A DNA stretch of 64,000 nt, from positions 23,745,163-23,809,162 of the forward strand of contig NC_061811.1 of the NCBI RefSeq assembly GCF_021462225.1. The letters run 5' to 3'. The translations under genes were made by a program, and so were the position numbers. Positions 10,523-22,599 of the stretch are shown in pieces (positions within the stretch are counted from its first letter, which is position 1; the number at the start of each line of letters is the position of its first letter). The DNA is from Girardinichthys multiradiatus (lineage: Eukaryota > Chordata > Actinopteri > Cyprinodontiformes > Goodeidae). The notes beneath the pieces were generated by a model. That model was given only the letters and a program-made list of their open reading frames with translations. It was not told the DNA's origin and did no database searches.

Positions 10523-13500
10523 CTGAGGAGGAGAAAAAAAAAAGACATAGCAAACTGAATTAGTTGGGAAGAAGAGATTCTGCCTGAGTCAAATTCTAAC
10601 CTACATTTCTGAAAGTGCATAAAATGTAATCACTTGCTCATATATCAAATGTAAGGGAAATATTATAATAGGAAGTGTATAAAATATTAAGGTATGACTA
10701 TAAAGATGCTCAAGATGGAAAAACGTTGGAGATTCAAGAAACAGTTGCCATTTAGTGTTTTCCTGTTTTATTTAAGATTATGAGGCAAAAAGGCCTAATG
10801 AAAACTTGATAGTGTGAAATGTTGATAGCTTAGACGTAATTGATCCTGATGACTTAGTGTTTCACTTTGTAAAAAGGTAAAATTGAGATCCTCAAACCAC
10901 AGCAAATGATTAAAGGTGATAAGCAACAATGTTATCATTTGTCACAAAATGTCATTAGCATGCAACCATTACAGAAATGTGTGCACATAAATAACATTAC
11001 CGTAATTAAGCATTGACTGAAAGTGGTCCCAGGACCAACCTTTGGGGAAAACCTTTGGCCCAACTGATAGTCTCCACAGTATAGCAGACTAATATCATAA
11101 TATCACAACATAGAAAAGTGATATATATTGGATTGTGAGAATTATTTCTGTTCAGAAAAAAAATGGTTCTATCTTCTTTACATTACTTAGACTGGAAATT
11201 GATCAACTTTGGGCCAACTACGTTACCTATCTGGAGTATTCACATCTGTAAATACTTAAAAGAAGAAGCAATGCACTGGATGCTCAGGAAAAAAAACTGG
11301 TCTGCTATACAAGTTCACTTTCGAACCACAAATAATATTCTGGGTGCATCCTAGAATTTACATCTTAACGGACGTTTTTAATGAAAGCTGGGATGGTATG
11401 CTTTGTGGTAGAGTACACATCACATAATTTATCTCGTAGCTTGTTTCCATCAAACCATTTCCAGTGAGAAACTGGTGATAGCGCCACATTAGCACCAGTT
11501 GTCTCTGTTTCCACCAGAGAAAACCTCAGCTGTGTGAAAGGTTTACATCTATAATAGTTTCAAATTCCTGGTCAGCATCATTAAGAATATTTACAAACAC
11601 CCACTGCATAAACAGTATTTACACATAAATTAGATTAGTGTAATCCCCTACAGGGGAGGACATGACAAATAACATGTTTATGTTAATAAGCCATCTCCTA
11701 TCACTGTGGTCCTCTAACTAAAATAAGAAAGCAACAAAGTGATAAAACATTTGGGAGAAACATTTTTAGTGACATAATTGCTCTCAGGGTGTGTTTTCAT
11801 AGATCTAATTAAAGATGTGCTTAAGCATAAGTTCTGATCTAGTGCTGCTTTTGTGGAAAAACCTTAATAGATGTGTACATTTATCCAGCACAAAATCTGA
11901 AGCATGAGGAAAATCAGACCGGCCATAAACAAAGGGTCAGCCGAATCACTTCACATCACGACCACATTTGAATTTTTACACTTGCTATCCATTTCAGTTG
12001 CTACATTTAAAAAAAAATTAAAGACTTATCATTAGATGCATTTTTCCTCTATTTGAGCCATTCTTCAAACACCGTATAACTACATTGTTCTGCAGTCTGC
12101 TCAGAAGGCACTAACAAATGAAATGGCTGCAGCTAAAGCCATCTGAAGTACTGTTAAGTCCCACTGATACAGAAACATAATGATCTTTCCATCATTACAC
12201 ACCAACATCTACCAGTGAATGTATATTTTATAGACTGGTGGGACATACTGGAGACAAAGCAGTATGTCTGATGTCAGGACAAGCTGTGCTCACTTGGTTT
12301 AATTATCTGCAAGTGCAGTATAGGGTCATAAAGAACTGGGTTATTTAGATCTAAATGCCCTCCAGAGTCCTGTGGAAGTTTATCATTGTCTCAGCCGCAG
12401 GCATTCATTTGAGACACATAGCAACTCACTTCATATACCACACAGGCCACCATACTGCTGACGAACCAATCTGTCAGTCTCAACCCAAAGATGAATTACT
12501 CTGCAACACGGCAAAGCAAGGCATACCACTAAACAATGCCCTCATCAAAAACACTTGCTCAAATAAACCAAGTCATTTTTTTTAAACATCAAAGTTTAAA
12601 TAAAAATAAAAAAAGATTTTTTAAATCAGAAAACATAACCAGCAAGAAAAATCCAAAACTAGTTTTTAAGTGTCTTTTATTATCAGAGTTTACATGTCAT
12701 CGACTACATTATTCACCAGCCTATTATACTAGTTTGAATCAACAACATTTAAATACAGTATTTTTATGAAAATGACCTCTACATAACTGACAGGTGAATT
12801 TAAAAGTATAATCTAGACTAAACAAATCTAGTAGAGCAGCAGAATTTCAGCCTCACACAAAAATTAACCAAAACTAAAAAGTAAAGTTTTACAATCAATC
12901 CGTCAGGCATCTTGAATCCTGAGAAAACAGATCGAAAAAGCAATATAAAATTTTCAGAGGGTTATTCAGGGGCAGAAAAGCTGTGTTTCTTTGGTCTATA
13001 CGGCACAGCGGGATCTTGGTTTATAAACTTGTCCCCTTCAAACGACCAACTTCACAAAAACCCAGATAAATAAAAAAGCATATCCTTCCTTTTACCTTTT
13101 ATAGTTTTGTTAGTTTGTTGCATATGCACAAAAAAATAAAAATAAATAAAAATATGTTTTCATTTAATTTACCTGTCACAAACCCATCTGTACACTAAGT
13201 AAATCTAAAAATCAAAGAAATGGGGAATAACTGTTACACTGTTACTGATATTGTAGCTGCCTTGGAGTTCCTTTACTCCAGAATCTTCTCTTTCTCCTCA
13301 ACAGCAACAGCAAGGCTGAGTACATCACCCCTGAAGTCAATAGCACATATCTTCCCTCAGGTGGCCCAGCAGAGCGTAACATCATGGGGAAGGGATAATA
13401 CAACATAGACATGAGGAGGAAAACAAGTAGGGATATGAGGAGGAGGGGACAGAAACCTCCAGGCGGTGAAATGTAGCCAGCTAGTGTGCAGCTTATGGTA

Positions 13501-13865
13501 TGACTTTGTACAGACTTATGCAACACTAACAGCACACAGCTGAGTGGTTGTAGCCAAGGAGCTACTGTGCCAGTGAAGGCAATGCCCATACATCCAGCAC
13601 TGTTTGTCACCCCATTTTCCCATTTTCACTCAAAACACTTCATTAACTGAGGTTATGTGGTGTAAAGGAGTAAAAGGGCCGGTCTCTCCTTTGAATTCCT
13701 TTGCTCCACTCTTGCTTCACGACATAATGTTAAATCTGTTCAGGCAGTGCTTACTGTTCTCTTGGGACCTCCCTGGATGGGGGTCTGTGGGTTAGACTGC
13801 ACAGTCACTCCACAGTCCTGCTCTCAAGACTGAGCAGAAGAAGAGAAAACAGACCTGAAAAGTGT

Positions 13866-14030
13866 GGTTTCGGGCATGGCTCATGGCGCAGCGGAAGAGC
13901 ACGCAACTTTCCCGGGTTCAAATCCTGGCATGGTGATGTTTTCTGCATGTCTTCCCCCTCCACCCCATTTCCTGTCTGCCTACTTTGAGAAAAAACGTAA
14001 AAATAAAGGCCACAAGTGCTGCAAGTCAAT
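13866..14030 (+). repeat. tRNA-derived SINE
   Basis: Internal RNA polymerase III promoter visible: box A tggcgcagcgg at 13884-13894 fits TRGYNNARNGG, and box B ggttcaaatcc at 13915-13925 is one base from GGTTCGANNCC. The body follows the pattern of common fish SINEs: gcatgtcttccccctcc, then ccatttcctgtctgcc, then an aaataaaggc-type end. It is not a functional tRNA, because no acceptor or anticodon stem can be built. The 13805-14029 open frame is a shadow of this repeat. Confidence 0.85.
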
Positions 14031-14149
14031 CTCCAAGTGATGTGATGAACAAAACGTTTAACTTAACACAAATATCCTGTACAGTTCAACTGTAAAAAAA
14101 AATCTGAAGTAGGGAACACAGAAAAAGGGACGTGCAATTACCTGGTTAC

Positions 14150-14430
14150 ATGAACTAAAACTTTGTTGAACCACCTATTGATTAAACTTCAGCTTTTAGG
14201 TCCTTTTTGTAATTTTCCACATCTATCAGGTTTTAAGGACATATCTTGTCTTTAGCCCTCTTCAGTTGATACCACAGATTTGCAAGACGTTTACTTCTGG
14301 ACTCTAGACCATTCATTTTCCTCTCATAGGGTCATTCTTTTGTTGTTTAGATTTATACATGGATTCATGGTGATGCTGAAACATAAAATCACTCTTCATC
14401 TTCTTCCATCTACTAGATAAGAGTTTTGGG
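14150..14430 (-). mobile_element. Possible Tc1-like relic
   Basis: Text such as tccacatctatcaggtttta, ttcagttgataccacagatt and gtgatgctgaaacataaaat has the pattern of the antisense strand of eroded Tc1-like elements, similar to 9545-9875. No terminus is identifiable. Confidence 0.35.
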
Positions 14431-17400
14431 TCAGATTTTTAGTTTGTTCATATTTTTATCCGTTTCAACAAAAAACCCCGATCGAGCTGACAAAACGTAA
14501 GCCCAGGTCAGCCTTTTGGAAATCTAAAGAGTTATGGTAAAGCTGAGCCAAATCAGAGCCAAACTCCTGTAATTTTTAGATGCCACCCTATGTAACACAA
14601 CTGAAGTCAAATGGTTAATTATTGCTGTTAGACAGAAATTAAAATCAGACCTGCAGGTAAAAGCTTTGCATAAACAGAAGATCACAAGTTATGCTAAGAA
14701 TTACTGTGTGTTTGACCAGCAGCAGAGATCGTGCCAGAAAGCAGTGGTAGAGGTTTCACTTGAAGTCAGGGTGTGAGCTAAACTTTAGTTAAATTAATAA
14801 GAGCTACAGACAGCTTTATCTGAAAGTACAAGACATAATGTTTTGTCAAGATAATCTACCAAAAAAGTGACTAATTGTATTTGTCAAGCTACTCATATCT
14901 AGTCCTCCTACTCAATTTTGGCTGGCCTTGGAAACTTGGGAGGACAATTTAGTTTCTCTCATTTCGCACTGAGCTCTCTCAGATGTATGAAAGAAACAAA
15001 CCACTTTACTTCATCTGCAACATTTCACACATGGCTTTCATGTTGACTCAAAGCTTTGAACAAGACCTCGGGGGAAAAAAAACCTCCCACAGTTCCCCCA
15101 TCTTCATAAAAACAAATTAGAGGTTCATGTCAGTCAGAGTAACTGAATACGTTTAGTCCAACATTACCATATGAACACATGACGAATGGTGCCAGTCACA
15201 AAATAGATGAGAAATGACACCATACATTGTTTTGAAGGTTTCAATGGCTAGTCTGTGACATGTTTACATGTTAACTTATAGAACAGCATCTGCTGTAATA
15301 ACAAGATGGCTTTACTCCGAGCTCCCCCTAGATTACAAACCTCCTTAACCTATCTCTAATGTTGAACTCAAACAACCTACAGCAAAAAACCCATTTCAGC
15401 CACTTGCCAGGCTAATGCATCCAGGGCTGGAGGCACATTAATATTGTCTCTAAAATTCCATTTTTAATCAGGTACCTGGTGTTTTGAAAAGTGATCCAAA
15501 ACTGTTTTCCACTGGAACCTCCTATTTCATCCTCTCCATCAGTTGTGTGCATTTCCATTGCAGCCTCCAAAACTATTTGTGTAAATTATGCCTGCTGATG
15601 CTGAGAGCCTCTCTTATCTGTCCACTGCAACAGCAAAGTCAAGAACACGTTTAAAAACTGCGAAATTAAGATTTTTCTGTGAACATTACGGTTTAAAAGC
15701 AGAATACCATTACTACAAACGTTTTGGAAATATAACGGACTGCCCCAATCATCCCCCACACCTCCAGACAGAAAACCTACAGAAAATATTGTAATATTTC
15801 CACTAGGTTTGGGTGATACTATTGATGAATTAGAACATAAACTCTGTAAAACACTGCAACACTGAACATGAGTGAATGGATTTGAATGTTGTGTTTGTAA
15901 GCAAAAATACCCATCACCTCTGTAGAAAAACCTCAAGTTAACAGAGATTTTGAGCTCTAGACAAGTTTATTTGGAAGATGAATGAATGAAAATTTTGGGA
16001 ATATTAAACCATAAGAAACATTCAGTGACCTCCGACCACAAAACGCCAACTACAGTTCAGTGTCAATCTAAAACCATTTTCTGGTGTAAATGTCTACCCT
16101 ATTAATCTGTTTTGCCCTGGTTTCTGCAGATGAAACAACTGGGGTAAAAAAAGAAGATGAAAAAAGATTCTTGCAGTGGAAATCCGAATATCAAACTTTC
16201 ACGTATTTTCTTATTTGGAAAATCTACTTCATGACTCTTTGATTCAGACAAATAATCTTTTACGAATGTCATTGAACACATACCCATTTTGATCCTAATA
16301 TGTCCAGGAGAACCCTCTACTTTTTTGTGTGTCAGAGTCTCCCTCCAAATGTTACTCTTCCTTTTCCTACAATAATTTTCTAGAATGTACAGTGATTGAC
16401 AAAAGACAAATGACAGAGGAGTAAAGTACATCCCAATGGTGTGCATTGTATGTTACACATAAAAAACCCTAATTCCTTGAGAAGACAAGCTCTCAGTTAA
16501 AGTAAAATATTGAACAGGACCTGAGTTTTTTTCCCTCTACAAAAAAAGAGAGAAATTAACGCATCCAATAAGTTTTTCCTAGGTGACTCAGCTAATGGTG
16601 AAGGTATAGAAAGTAGAGGAAGATGTGTGCATCATTGAATGACATAGCAGCCCCTCAAATGAGCTCATTGTTTATATTCCAGCACCTTACAGCAGTAAGA
16701 CATTTGAGAAAAACGGAGTAAACAGCAAAAAAGGCAAATGCAATGCCCTCACTAACCGATATTTCAAACAGTGCAGGGATCATTATCACAATGACACAAT
16801 GTTATATGCCGAGGCCACAGCAGGAGGCATTAACAACACGAACGTGAAAGTGCATTAGGCAAATGCAACAAATCTAAGTCTGTGTATGCACACAGCCAAA
16901 TAGTACCTAAAGGATTACTACCTAAAGGATTATGTGCTTAGAATGGAAGAAAATTAGCTACAACTGTGAGGTAAAGATGCTGTATGTCTTTATGTTGCTA
17001 ATGTCTATAAAATGCATAGAAAAAAAGATGAGTTAAATACATTCACAGCACAGGAATAATCACTAATGTAGGACAGCAATGGCAATTACAGGCTCAGAGA
17101 TTTAGCTTCCTCAAGGATTTCAAATAGCAGTGTCAATTTGTCAGGAACACAAAGCAGGCTGCGTATATTCATCGTTTTTCCATAACATGACACAGAACAA
17201 AAATTATATTTATTTCTGTCCTGTCATATAAACCAATGGACTTGAAGTCACAGACACACAAGGAGGAAGCCAGCTGAACAGGTCACATGATACTGACTGT
17301 AAGTGGACAGAGACGTATGAGGAAAAGTATAAGCTTTTTTTTTATGGCTTACCAGAGCAAATTAAACCCTGGATTCCTAAATAAAAAGAAATATTTAAGT

Positions 17401-17517
17401 TTACATGGAACTTATGCAAAATCCACTTTTTTTATCCCTTAAACACATTTTGTTGTGTACTTGGGAGTCTGTAGGAGTGAAAAAAGTTGAATTTAGTCTC
17501 TACAGGTGCTGCATATA

Positions 17518-18064
17518 CAGTACAGACCAAATGTTTGGATACACCTTCTCATTCAAAGAGTTGTCTTTATTTTCATGACTATGAATATTGTAGCTTCACA
17601 CTGAAGGCATCAAAACTATGAATTAACACATGTGGAATTATATACTGAACAAAAAAGTGTGAAACAACTGAAAATATGTCTTATACTCTAGGTTATTCAA
17701 AGTAGCCACCTTTTACTGCTCCGCACACTCTTGACATTCTGTTGATGAGTTTCAAGAGGTAGTCATCTGAAATGGTTTTCACTTCACAGGTGTGCCCTGT
17801 CAGGTTTAACAAGTGGGATTGCATGCCTTATAAATGGGGTTTGGACCATCAGTTGTGTTGTGCAGGAGGTGGATAATGTACACAGCTGATAGTCCTACTG
17901 AATAGACTGTTAGAATTTGTATTATGGCAAGAAAAAAGCAGCTAAGTAAAGAAAAACGAGCAGCCATCATTACATTAAGAAATGAAGGTCAGTCAGTCCA
18001 AACAATTGCGAAAACTTTGAAAGTGTCACCAAGTGCAGTCGCCCCAGGAAAGGAAGACCAAGGC
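17518..18064 (+). mobile_element. 5' fragment of DD38E-type Tc1 element
   Basis: Near copy of the first ~600 bp of the element at 26874: same terminus (cagtacagaccaaa) after TA at 17516-17517, same leader and the same transposase start (MARKK at 17924). About 46 bases are missing after the codons for PSAV (near 18040) relative to the full copy, which breaks the frame. Similarity stops at gaaggaagaccaagg-type sequence near 18064. A dead, 3'-truncated sibling useful for dating. Confidence 0.9.
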
Positions 18065-18229
18065 TGTGATTTAATTTAATTGATTTGTGTGCGCATTTTG
18101 CGCAAAAACTGTTTTGGGTGGTCAGATTAATTGAATTTTTCTGACTGTTATATTTGCACTTTTTAAGCTGTTTCTCATAAACGTTAATATTGTGCAAATT
18201 ATGTTGTTATTGTTTCATTGTTAGTGTTT

Positions 18230-18389
18230 GGTATTTAATTTCTGAACGGTGTAGGCACAAGTCAACGGTTTGATGACGCTGTCTCAGCCTTAAGTCATAA
18301 TTTTTAATTAGTCATGGTAATACCGTTTACCGAGGTAAAATGTGGAGACGGTATGAAGGTATCAGAATTTGGATACCGCCCAACCCTAG
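18230..18389 (-). mobile_element. hAT-like terminus, non-autonomous relic
   Basis: Reverse-complemented, the end reads ctagggttgggcggtatcc, followed by ggtaaacggtattaccatg, the style of short terminal inverted repeats of fish hAT elements. No opposite terminus or 8 bp duplication was found, so this is a fragment. Confidence 0.35.
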
Positions 18390-19560
18390 GTCATGGACTT
18401 CTGGCTGATTCCGTAAATCTGCCATTTTTATCTCTCACTGCAATTTTGTAGTCCAAGCCTGGGGAAATTCATCTTTGTTTGCGCAAAGCACAAGTGCTTC
18501 AGTAACCTCCGCAATATCAAGAAGGATTTGCTGAAAGACTTCATCTGATTAAGAGATCAGTTCCTTCTGTCTATGGAAACGACAGACACAGCAAAGAGGA
18601 AAGCTCTTCCGTTGTTCACATCTTTTAATCAAATTGGCGAATAAAATGTTTCTGCACCACCAGATAATTGTATGTTATCAAACTACAAAAATGGCAGAAC
18701 GGGGAGGAGTGAAACGCCCTTTGACATGGAGGGGGCGGGGTGTTAAGTGCCTCAATAGCACCAAAACGAGTTGCTCTCAGATACACCTCAGCACAGGGGT
18801 AAAAGAAGAGCCTGTGGAGCTACAATAACAAGGAGTTGAGCCCAAACATTATGGTTCCACTTTATATAGATCACAACTGAATGATTTACTAAATGTGAAA
18901 AGGAAGAAATTAAAAGCATGATATGTCCCCTTTAAATGCGTTAATATCATTGAAGAGAGTCAAAGCTAATCTAGCAGAAACGATCAACTCAGCCACAGAG
19001 AATCAAAATTAGAAGATTTTGAGCAACAGTTTAGACAGGAAAATCATTTCATACTTAATAGCAAGGCGGCCCCATGGTCCAAAGTGATGTGATAGAGACA
19101 CAAAAAACAACAGCCTAGCTCGGTTTATGGTTGTTGTCAGAGTGAAAGAAGAGAGCCAGAGAAGGTTCTGGGTAGCGAGACCCGAAGCACCGTGGATACT
19201 GTAAGTACCGGAGAGAGAGAGGGAAGCCATGACATATCAAGCGGAAGGATACAAACTAGAGAATGGATGTGGGTAAGCTAACGTTACCTAACTCTAGCTA
19301 GCTATAATAGTGCTCATATACACAATAAGCCCGTCAGAAAACTGGTTAAACAGTTTAAGATATTAGGTATTGAAATATGCTGTGATGAGTGACACCACCC
19401 CCTAGCCAATCAGTGACTGACAGTCTTCTGACGTAACGTTTTAGTTCGACTGGGAACAATTGAAACCACAAGCAAGCAGGTACTAAAGGTTTCGACCCGT
19501 AGCAAACAGCTTTAAGTAGGGACTAGTGGAAAAGGGACATAAGAGAGGTTGTCAAGAGGA
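18390..19560. other. Unclassified repeat-like zone in STXBP6 intron 1
   Basis: Includes tggagggggcggggtgtta at about 18727 and gatatgtcccctttaaatg near 18922, both of a type I associate with dispersed fish DNA transposons. The short frames 18634-18828 and 19009-19230 show no protein motif. The elements cannot be delimited. Confidence 0.35.
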
Positions 19561-20730
19561 GAGATGAGGGGCACCAGACTCAACAACACAGACAAGATGA
19601 AGGCCTCAATCAAACTAAACCAGGCTTCCTTAACACATCAGCTAAGCCACAGCCTGGTTGCCTTCAAGCCCCCAACTACATTGATGCAGAACATTATGTA
19701 AAAGGAGCCCAGAACAAGTACTAAGCGTATATACTGTACATTACATGGACATTTTTCAGTAGGCTTACATTTCGGAATTAAAAATGTATTATATTGGTTT
19801 TATGTAATTCAATTTTTCTTTCATTAGCAGTAAGCCATAGTAATGTTTTTTTTTTTTTTTTTTTATTGTAATTACTCTGTGTAATGAAAAATCTGAGTTT
19901 CATTTTTTTGACTGAATTGTTAAAATAAATACATTTTTTAGGCATCATATCTGATTCACAAATACTATTTCACTGATATAAAACTTATTCATGAAGTGTA
20001 ATAAAGTTGCCAGAGAAAACAAGTCTAGAACCTCACATTGCAACTCATTAACCCACTTATATTACATTTAGCTGACAACGTAACTGGATTAAATTATGCT
20101 TTACTGTGATTGCAGGAAATCAATGCCGTTTTTGTAGGATGATACAGAAGCACAACCTACAGTGATAACGGTGAGCCATTCCGTTTGGACAACACCCTGA
20201 TTCACTTTGGGCTGGCAGGAATTTTCCCTGGAATATTTTAACTTCCAAGTCACATATTTGACAGGAACATCTCCCCGTCAGTGCAAATACTGGAGGATTA
20301 AAAGCTGGGTGCTAGAATTTAGTATGTCAAAGCAGCGTGAAAACATGCAGAGTTAATGCGGACTAAAGCAGTAAAGTACAATTGACCTTTAGGAATTCCA
20401 TGATGAATTATTAACACGAATTATGTTGTTTTTCAAAAGCAATGAGGACTTCCCAGACAGTAAAAACATTTACAACCATAGCTCATAAAGTCTAGAACGT
20501 GACGCTTACTAAGTTTTATTATTAAGCAACACTGTCTCGCGCACAGTCTGTAGGTGAGCGCGTGCATTCGGGAATCACCGCAAAGTGGCAGAAAGGTTTC
20601 TGACGCAGTCGCTTACTAAAAACAAAAGCGACGGTAGAAAACACGAGATAAAGTTTTGCTTGTTTCTGTTCGGTAAACCGCCATGTTTACATGCAGTTCC
20701 TCTGCAGGTGTAAAGCTTCGCGTAACTCAC

Positions 20731-20930
20731 CTGGTTTGTTAAAGCGAGCCTTTTTTCCACGTGCGGTCCTCTAAACCCTGGCTTGATGTCTCCAGCTGTC
20801 ACTGCTCACCCACTCCTTAGTTTCTACAGTTTCTTCCCTATTAGTAGCTGTCGCCTTACACTAAACGGTAACATTTCGTGCTTGACAACGCGTCGCCGTC
20901 ACGTCTCTGATAGCTGTTGATTTCTTAGCG
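20731..20930 (-). other. STXBP6: STXBP6 exon 1, non-coding (right edge approximate)
   Basis: The left edge is an exact consensus donor, ACAAACCAG|GTGAGTTAC. The reading phase across the join to exon 2 is 0, and the in-frame sequence upstream contains a stop (TGA just before 20802) and no ATG, so the exon is 5' UTR. The right edge is a guess. Confidence 0.65.
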
Positions 20931-20984
20931 GCGGGAGGAGAGTTTCTTCTCCCCTCCTCTGCTGCGAAGCCAGCCTGTGTCTGA

Positions 20985-21018
20985 CTGTGTGTGTGTGTGT
21001 GTGTGTATGTGTGTGTGA
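20985..21018. repeat. GT/CA microsatellite
   Basis: Alternating tg run with one interruption (gtatgt), inside the CpG-rich promoter region. Confidence 0.95.
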
Positions 21019-21130
21019 ATGGGAAGCCAGTAGCAGGTTTCCCAGACACACAAACATGCACGCCAACCACGCGGAGCGTTTCACATCCCCACATATAGCC
21101 TCCTCCCCGTGCCTGCATGAGTTCTCTTTT

Positions 21131-21687
21131 ACATCCGAAAAAATACAGTTTCAAATACTTTTTTAAAGATGAAGCCCTACTTTTTTCTTTTATGAAAGAT
21201 AGGTAAAATATATAACCATTTACTCTAATTCTACATAATGGATAGACATTCAATTGACAGTGGCGAATCTTGAATTAATACTGCCCAGGCCTGGGGGTGC
21301 CCCTCCTCCCATAATATAGCATGTAGCTAAAAAAAAAAACCAAAAGACTAGGACACCAGATTTATTATTTTTTTCTTTAATAACCAATGTTTTCATGCTG
21401 ATATTTCTGGGTAAAATGTTTACCTGCTCTCAAACAACAAAATTATTGTAATCATCCAACAAAATATACAATTGAAAATGGTGTTTTCTAGCTGAGGAGA
21501 AATCCAGTAATAACAAACAAACAAAAAAGTATACAGTTAGCTTGGTGGTAGGTGACAGAAAATAATATTAGCAGGGTGCAATGGGTTTTTTTGCGATCTT
21601 TAGAAAAATCTTTGTCTTTCACATATGTTAGGAAGCCAATCATTTTTCATGATTTCTTAATAATAAAATAACTCTGTTTAATTCTGA
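21131..21687. other. Upstream flank of STXBP6, no gene seen
   Basis: AT-rich, with a possible transposon-like start cagtggcgaatcttg at 21258 followed by gggggtgcccctcctccc. No matching end was delimited. Confidence 0.4.
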
Positions 21688-21807
21688 CAGCTGTATATGG
21701 AAGTAAAATAATTTCATTAGAATCAGACATTTTTTAGACATTGAATTTATAACACTGAATTTTTATCCTGTGCAATTATGTATGTGAATTTTTTTTTGTA
21801 CTTAAAA

Positions 21808-21877
21808 TTTGCCAGCAAAAAGTCACCTGCAAGAATTTGCCTGCAAAAATTCACCGGCAGAAATTCCCCTGCAAATG
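21808..21877 (+). repeat. 14 bp x 5 tandem array, left arm
   Basis: Units tttgccagcaaaaa, gtcacctgcaagaa, tttgcctgcaaaaa, ttcaccggcagaaa and ttcccctgcaaatg follow with exactly 14 bp spacing and a shared core CCtGCAa. The array mirrors 22288-22357. Confidence 0.9.
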
Positions 21878-22287
21878 TGTTGACCTTCTAATGACTCAAG
21901 CCAAAGCAATCAGCACTTGATAGAGTCGAGCATCTTTTAGCCAATCAGATTACGCTTATTTGATCACGTGACACACCATTGCCCTGGGCAGAGGCAAGTC
22001 TCTTAACAGTTTGCTGGATAGTGGCTTAATGAAGATCAGTGAGGAGATTTTTCTGCCAAAAATATATTAATACAAAACGCCAAGTAAATAACACCCATTT
22101 GAGATTCGGTATTTTATTTTCATCTAATGAAACTGAATTAAATGTTTGACTGACCTGATGACAGCTAGTGCCCCAACGCTGTCCGCAGATGCTCTTGTTT
22201 TGAAGTGACCGGTAGAAGCGGCAATATGGCAGCGGCAAACCCGGGAATTTCTTCGGTATGTTTTCTTTCAAGTTTTGCTTTTTTTTT

Positions 22288-22357
22288 TTGCAGGCGAATT
22301 TCTGCAGGTGAATTTTTTCAGGCAAATTCTTGCAGGTGAATTTTTGCTGGCAAATTT
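22288..22357 (-). repeat. 14 bp x 5 tandem array, right arm
   Basis: Units ttgcaggcgaattt, ctgcaggtgaattt, tttcaggcaaattc, ttgcaggtgaattt and ttgctggcaaattt are the inverted counterpart of the left array at identical period. Possible binding sites for a transposase supplied in trans (inference). Confidence 0.9.
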
Positions 22358-22599
22358 TAAGTAAAAAAACAATTCACATACATAATTGCACAGGATAAAA
22401 ATTCAATGTTATAAATTCAATGTCTAAAAAATGTCTGATTCTAATGAGACTATTTTACTTCCATAGCTGTACAGCTGCCAAACCATGCTTTTATGGCGAA
22501 GGCAAGAACACTCAATATTCCTGTAGTAGTCCGGCATTCCAGCTTTTCAAATTTGAAACGTCTTTAGCTCTCAGAAAAAAGTACATATGTTGGGGAGCT

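Larger units (their letters stand above)
10523..20730. other. STXBP6: STXBP6 intron 1
   Basis: Bounded by the exon 1 donor (CAG|GTGAGT, GT at 20730-20729) and the exon 2 acceptor. Contains a tRNA-derived SINE (13866-14030), Tc1-like relics (about 14150-14430 and 17518-18064), a hAT-like terminus (18389) and an unclassified repeat-like zone (18390-19560). Between these I see only AT-rich sequence without coding signal. A poly-T run sits at about 19848-19864. Confidence 0.85.
20520..21130 (-). promoter_or_regulatory. STXBP6: CpG-rich promoter region of STXBP6
   Basis: The local sequence changes from AT-rich to GC-rich with many CpG steps (for example tctcgcgcacagtc, gagcgcgtgcattcgg, gacaacgcgtcgccgtcacg) around the exon 1 donor. 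No TATA box is evident, in keeping with a CpG-island promoter. A GT microsatellite sits inside it. The exact start site cannot be read; it should be a few tens to a few hundred bases right of 20731. Confidence 0.7.
21688..22482. mobile_element. Foldback (long inverted repeat) non-autonomous DNA element
   Basis: Two arms of about 180-190 bp are near-perfect reverse complements. The left arm (about 21688-21877) runs from cagctgtatatggaag through catttttta-type text to ttgccagcaaaaa; the right arm (about 22288-22482) mirrors it and ends at ccatagctgtacagctg. Each arm ends inward with an array of five 14 bp units. The ~410 bp centre is unrelated unique sequence with no coding frame. The 22026-22325 minus frame is a shadow of the arm. 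The flanks show no clear target duplication, so superfamily is unresolved. Confidence 0.85.

Noticed and set aside
13884..13960. A tRNA gene
   Set aside because: Boxes A and B are present, but a cloverleaf cannot be formed and the downstream body is that of a SINE.
20575..20802. Possible upstream start for STXBP6 in exon 1, in phase with exon 2
   Set aside because: The only in-phase initiators are GTG codons, with a TGA just upstream. The family N-terminus MSAK fits the ATG at 10459, so exon 1 is treated as non-coding.
20861..21253. 130-codon minus-strand frame across the STXBP6 promoter
   Set aside because: It reads through a GT microsatellite (THTHTHT) and CpG-rich promoter DNA; no motif, so a composition artefact.
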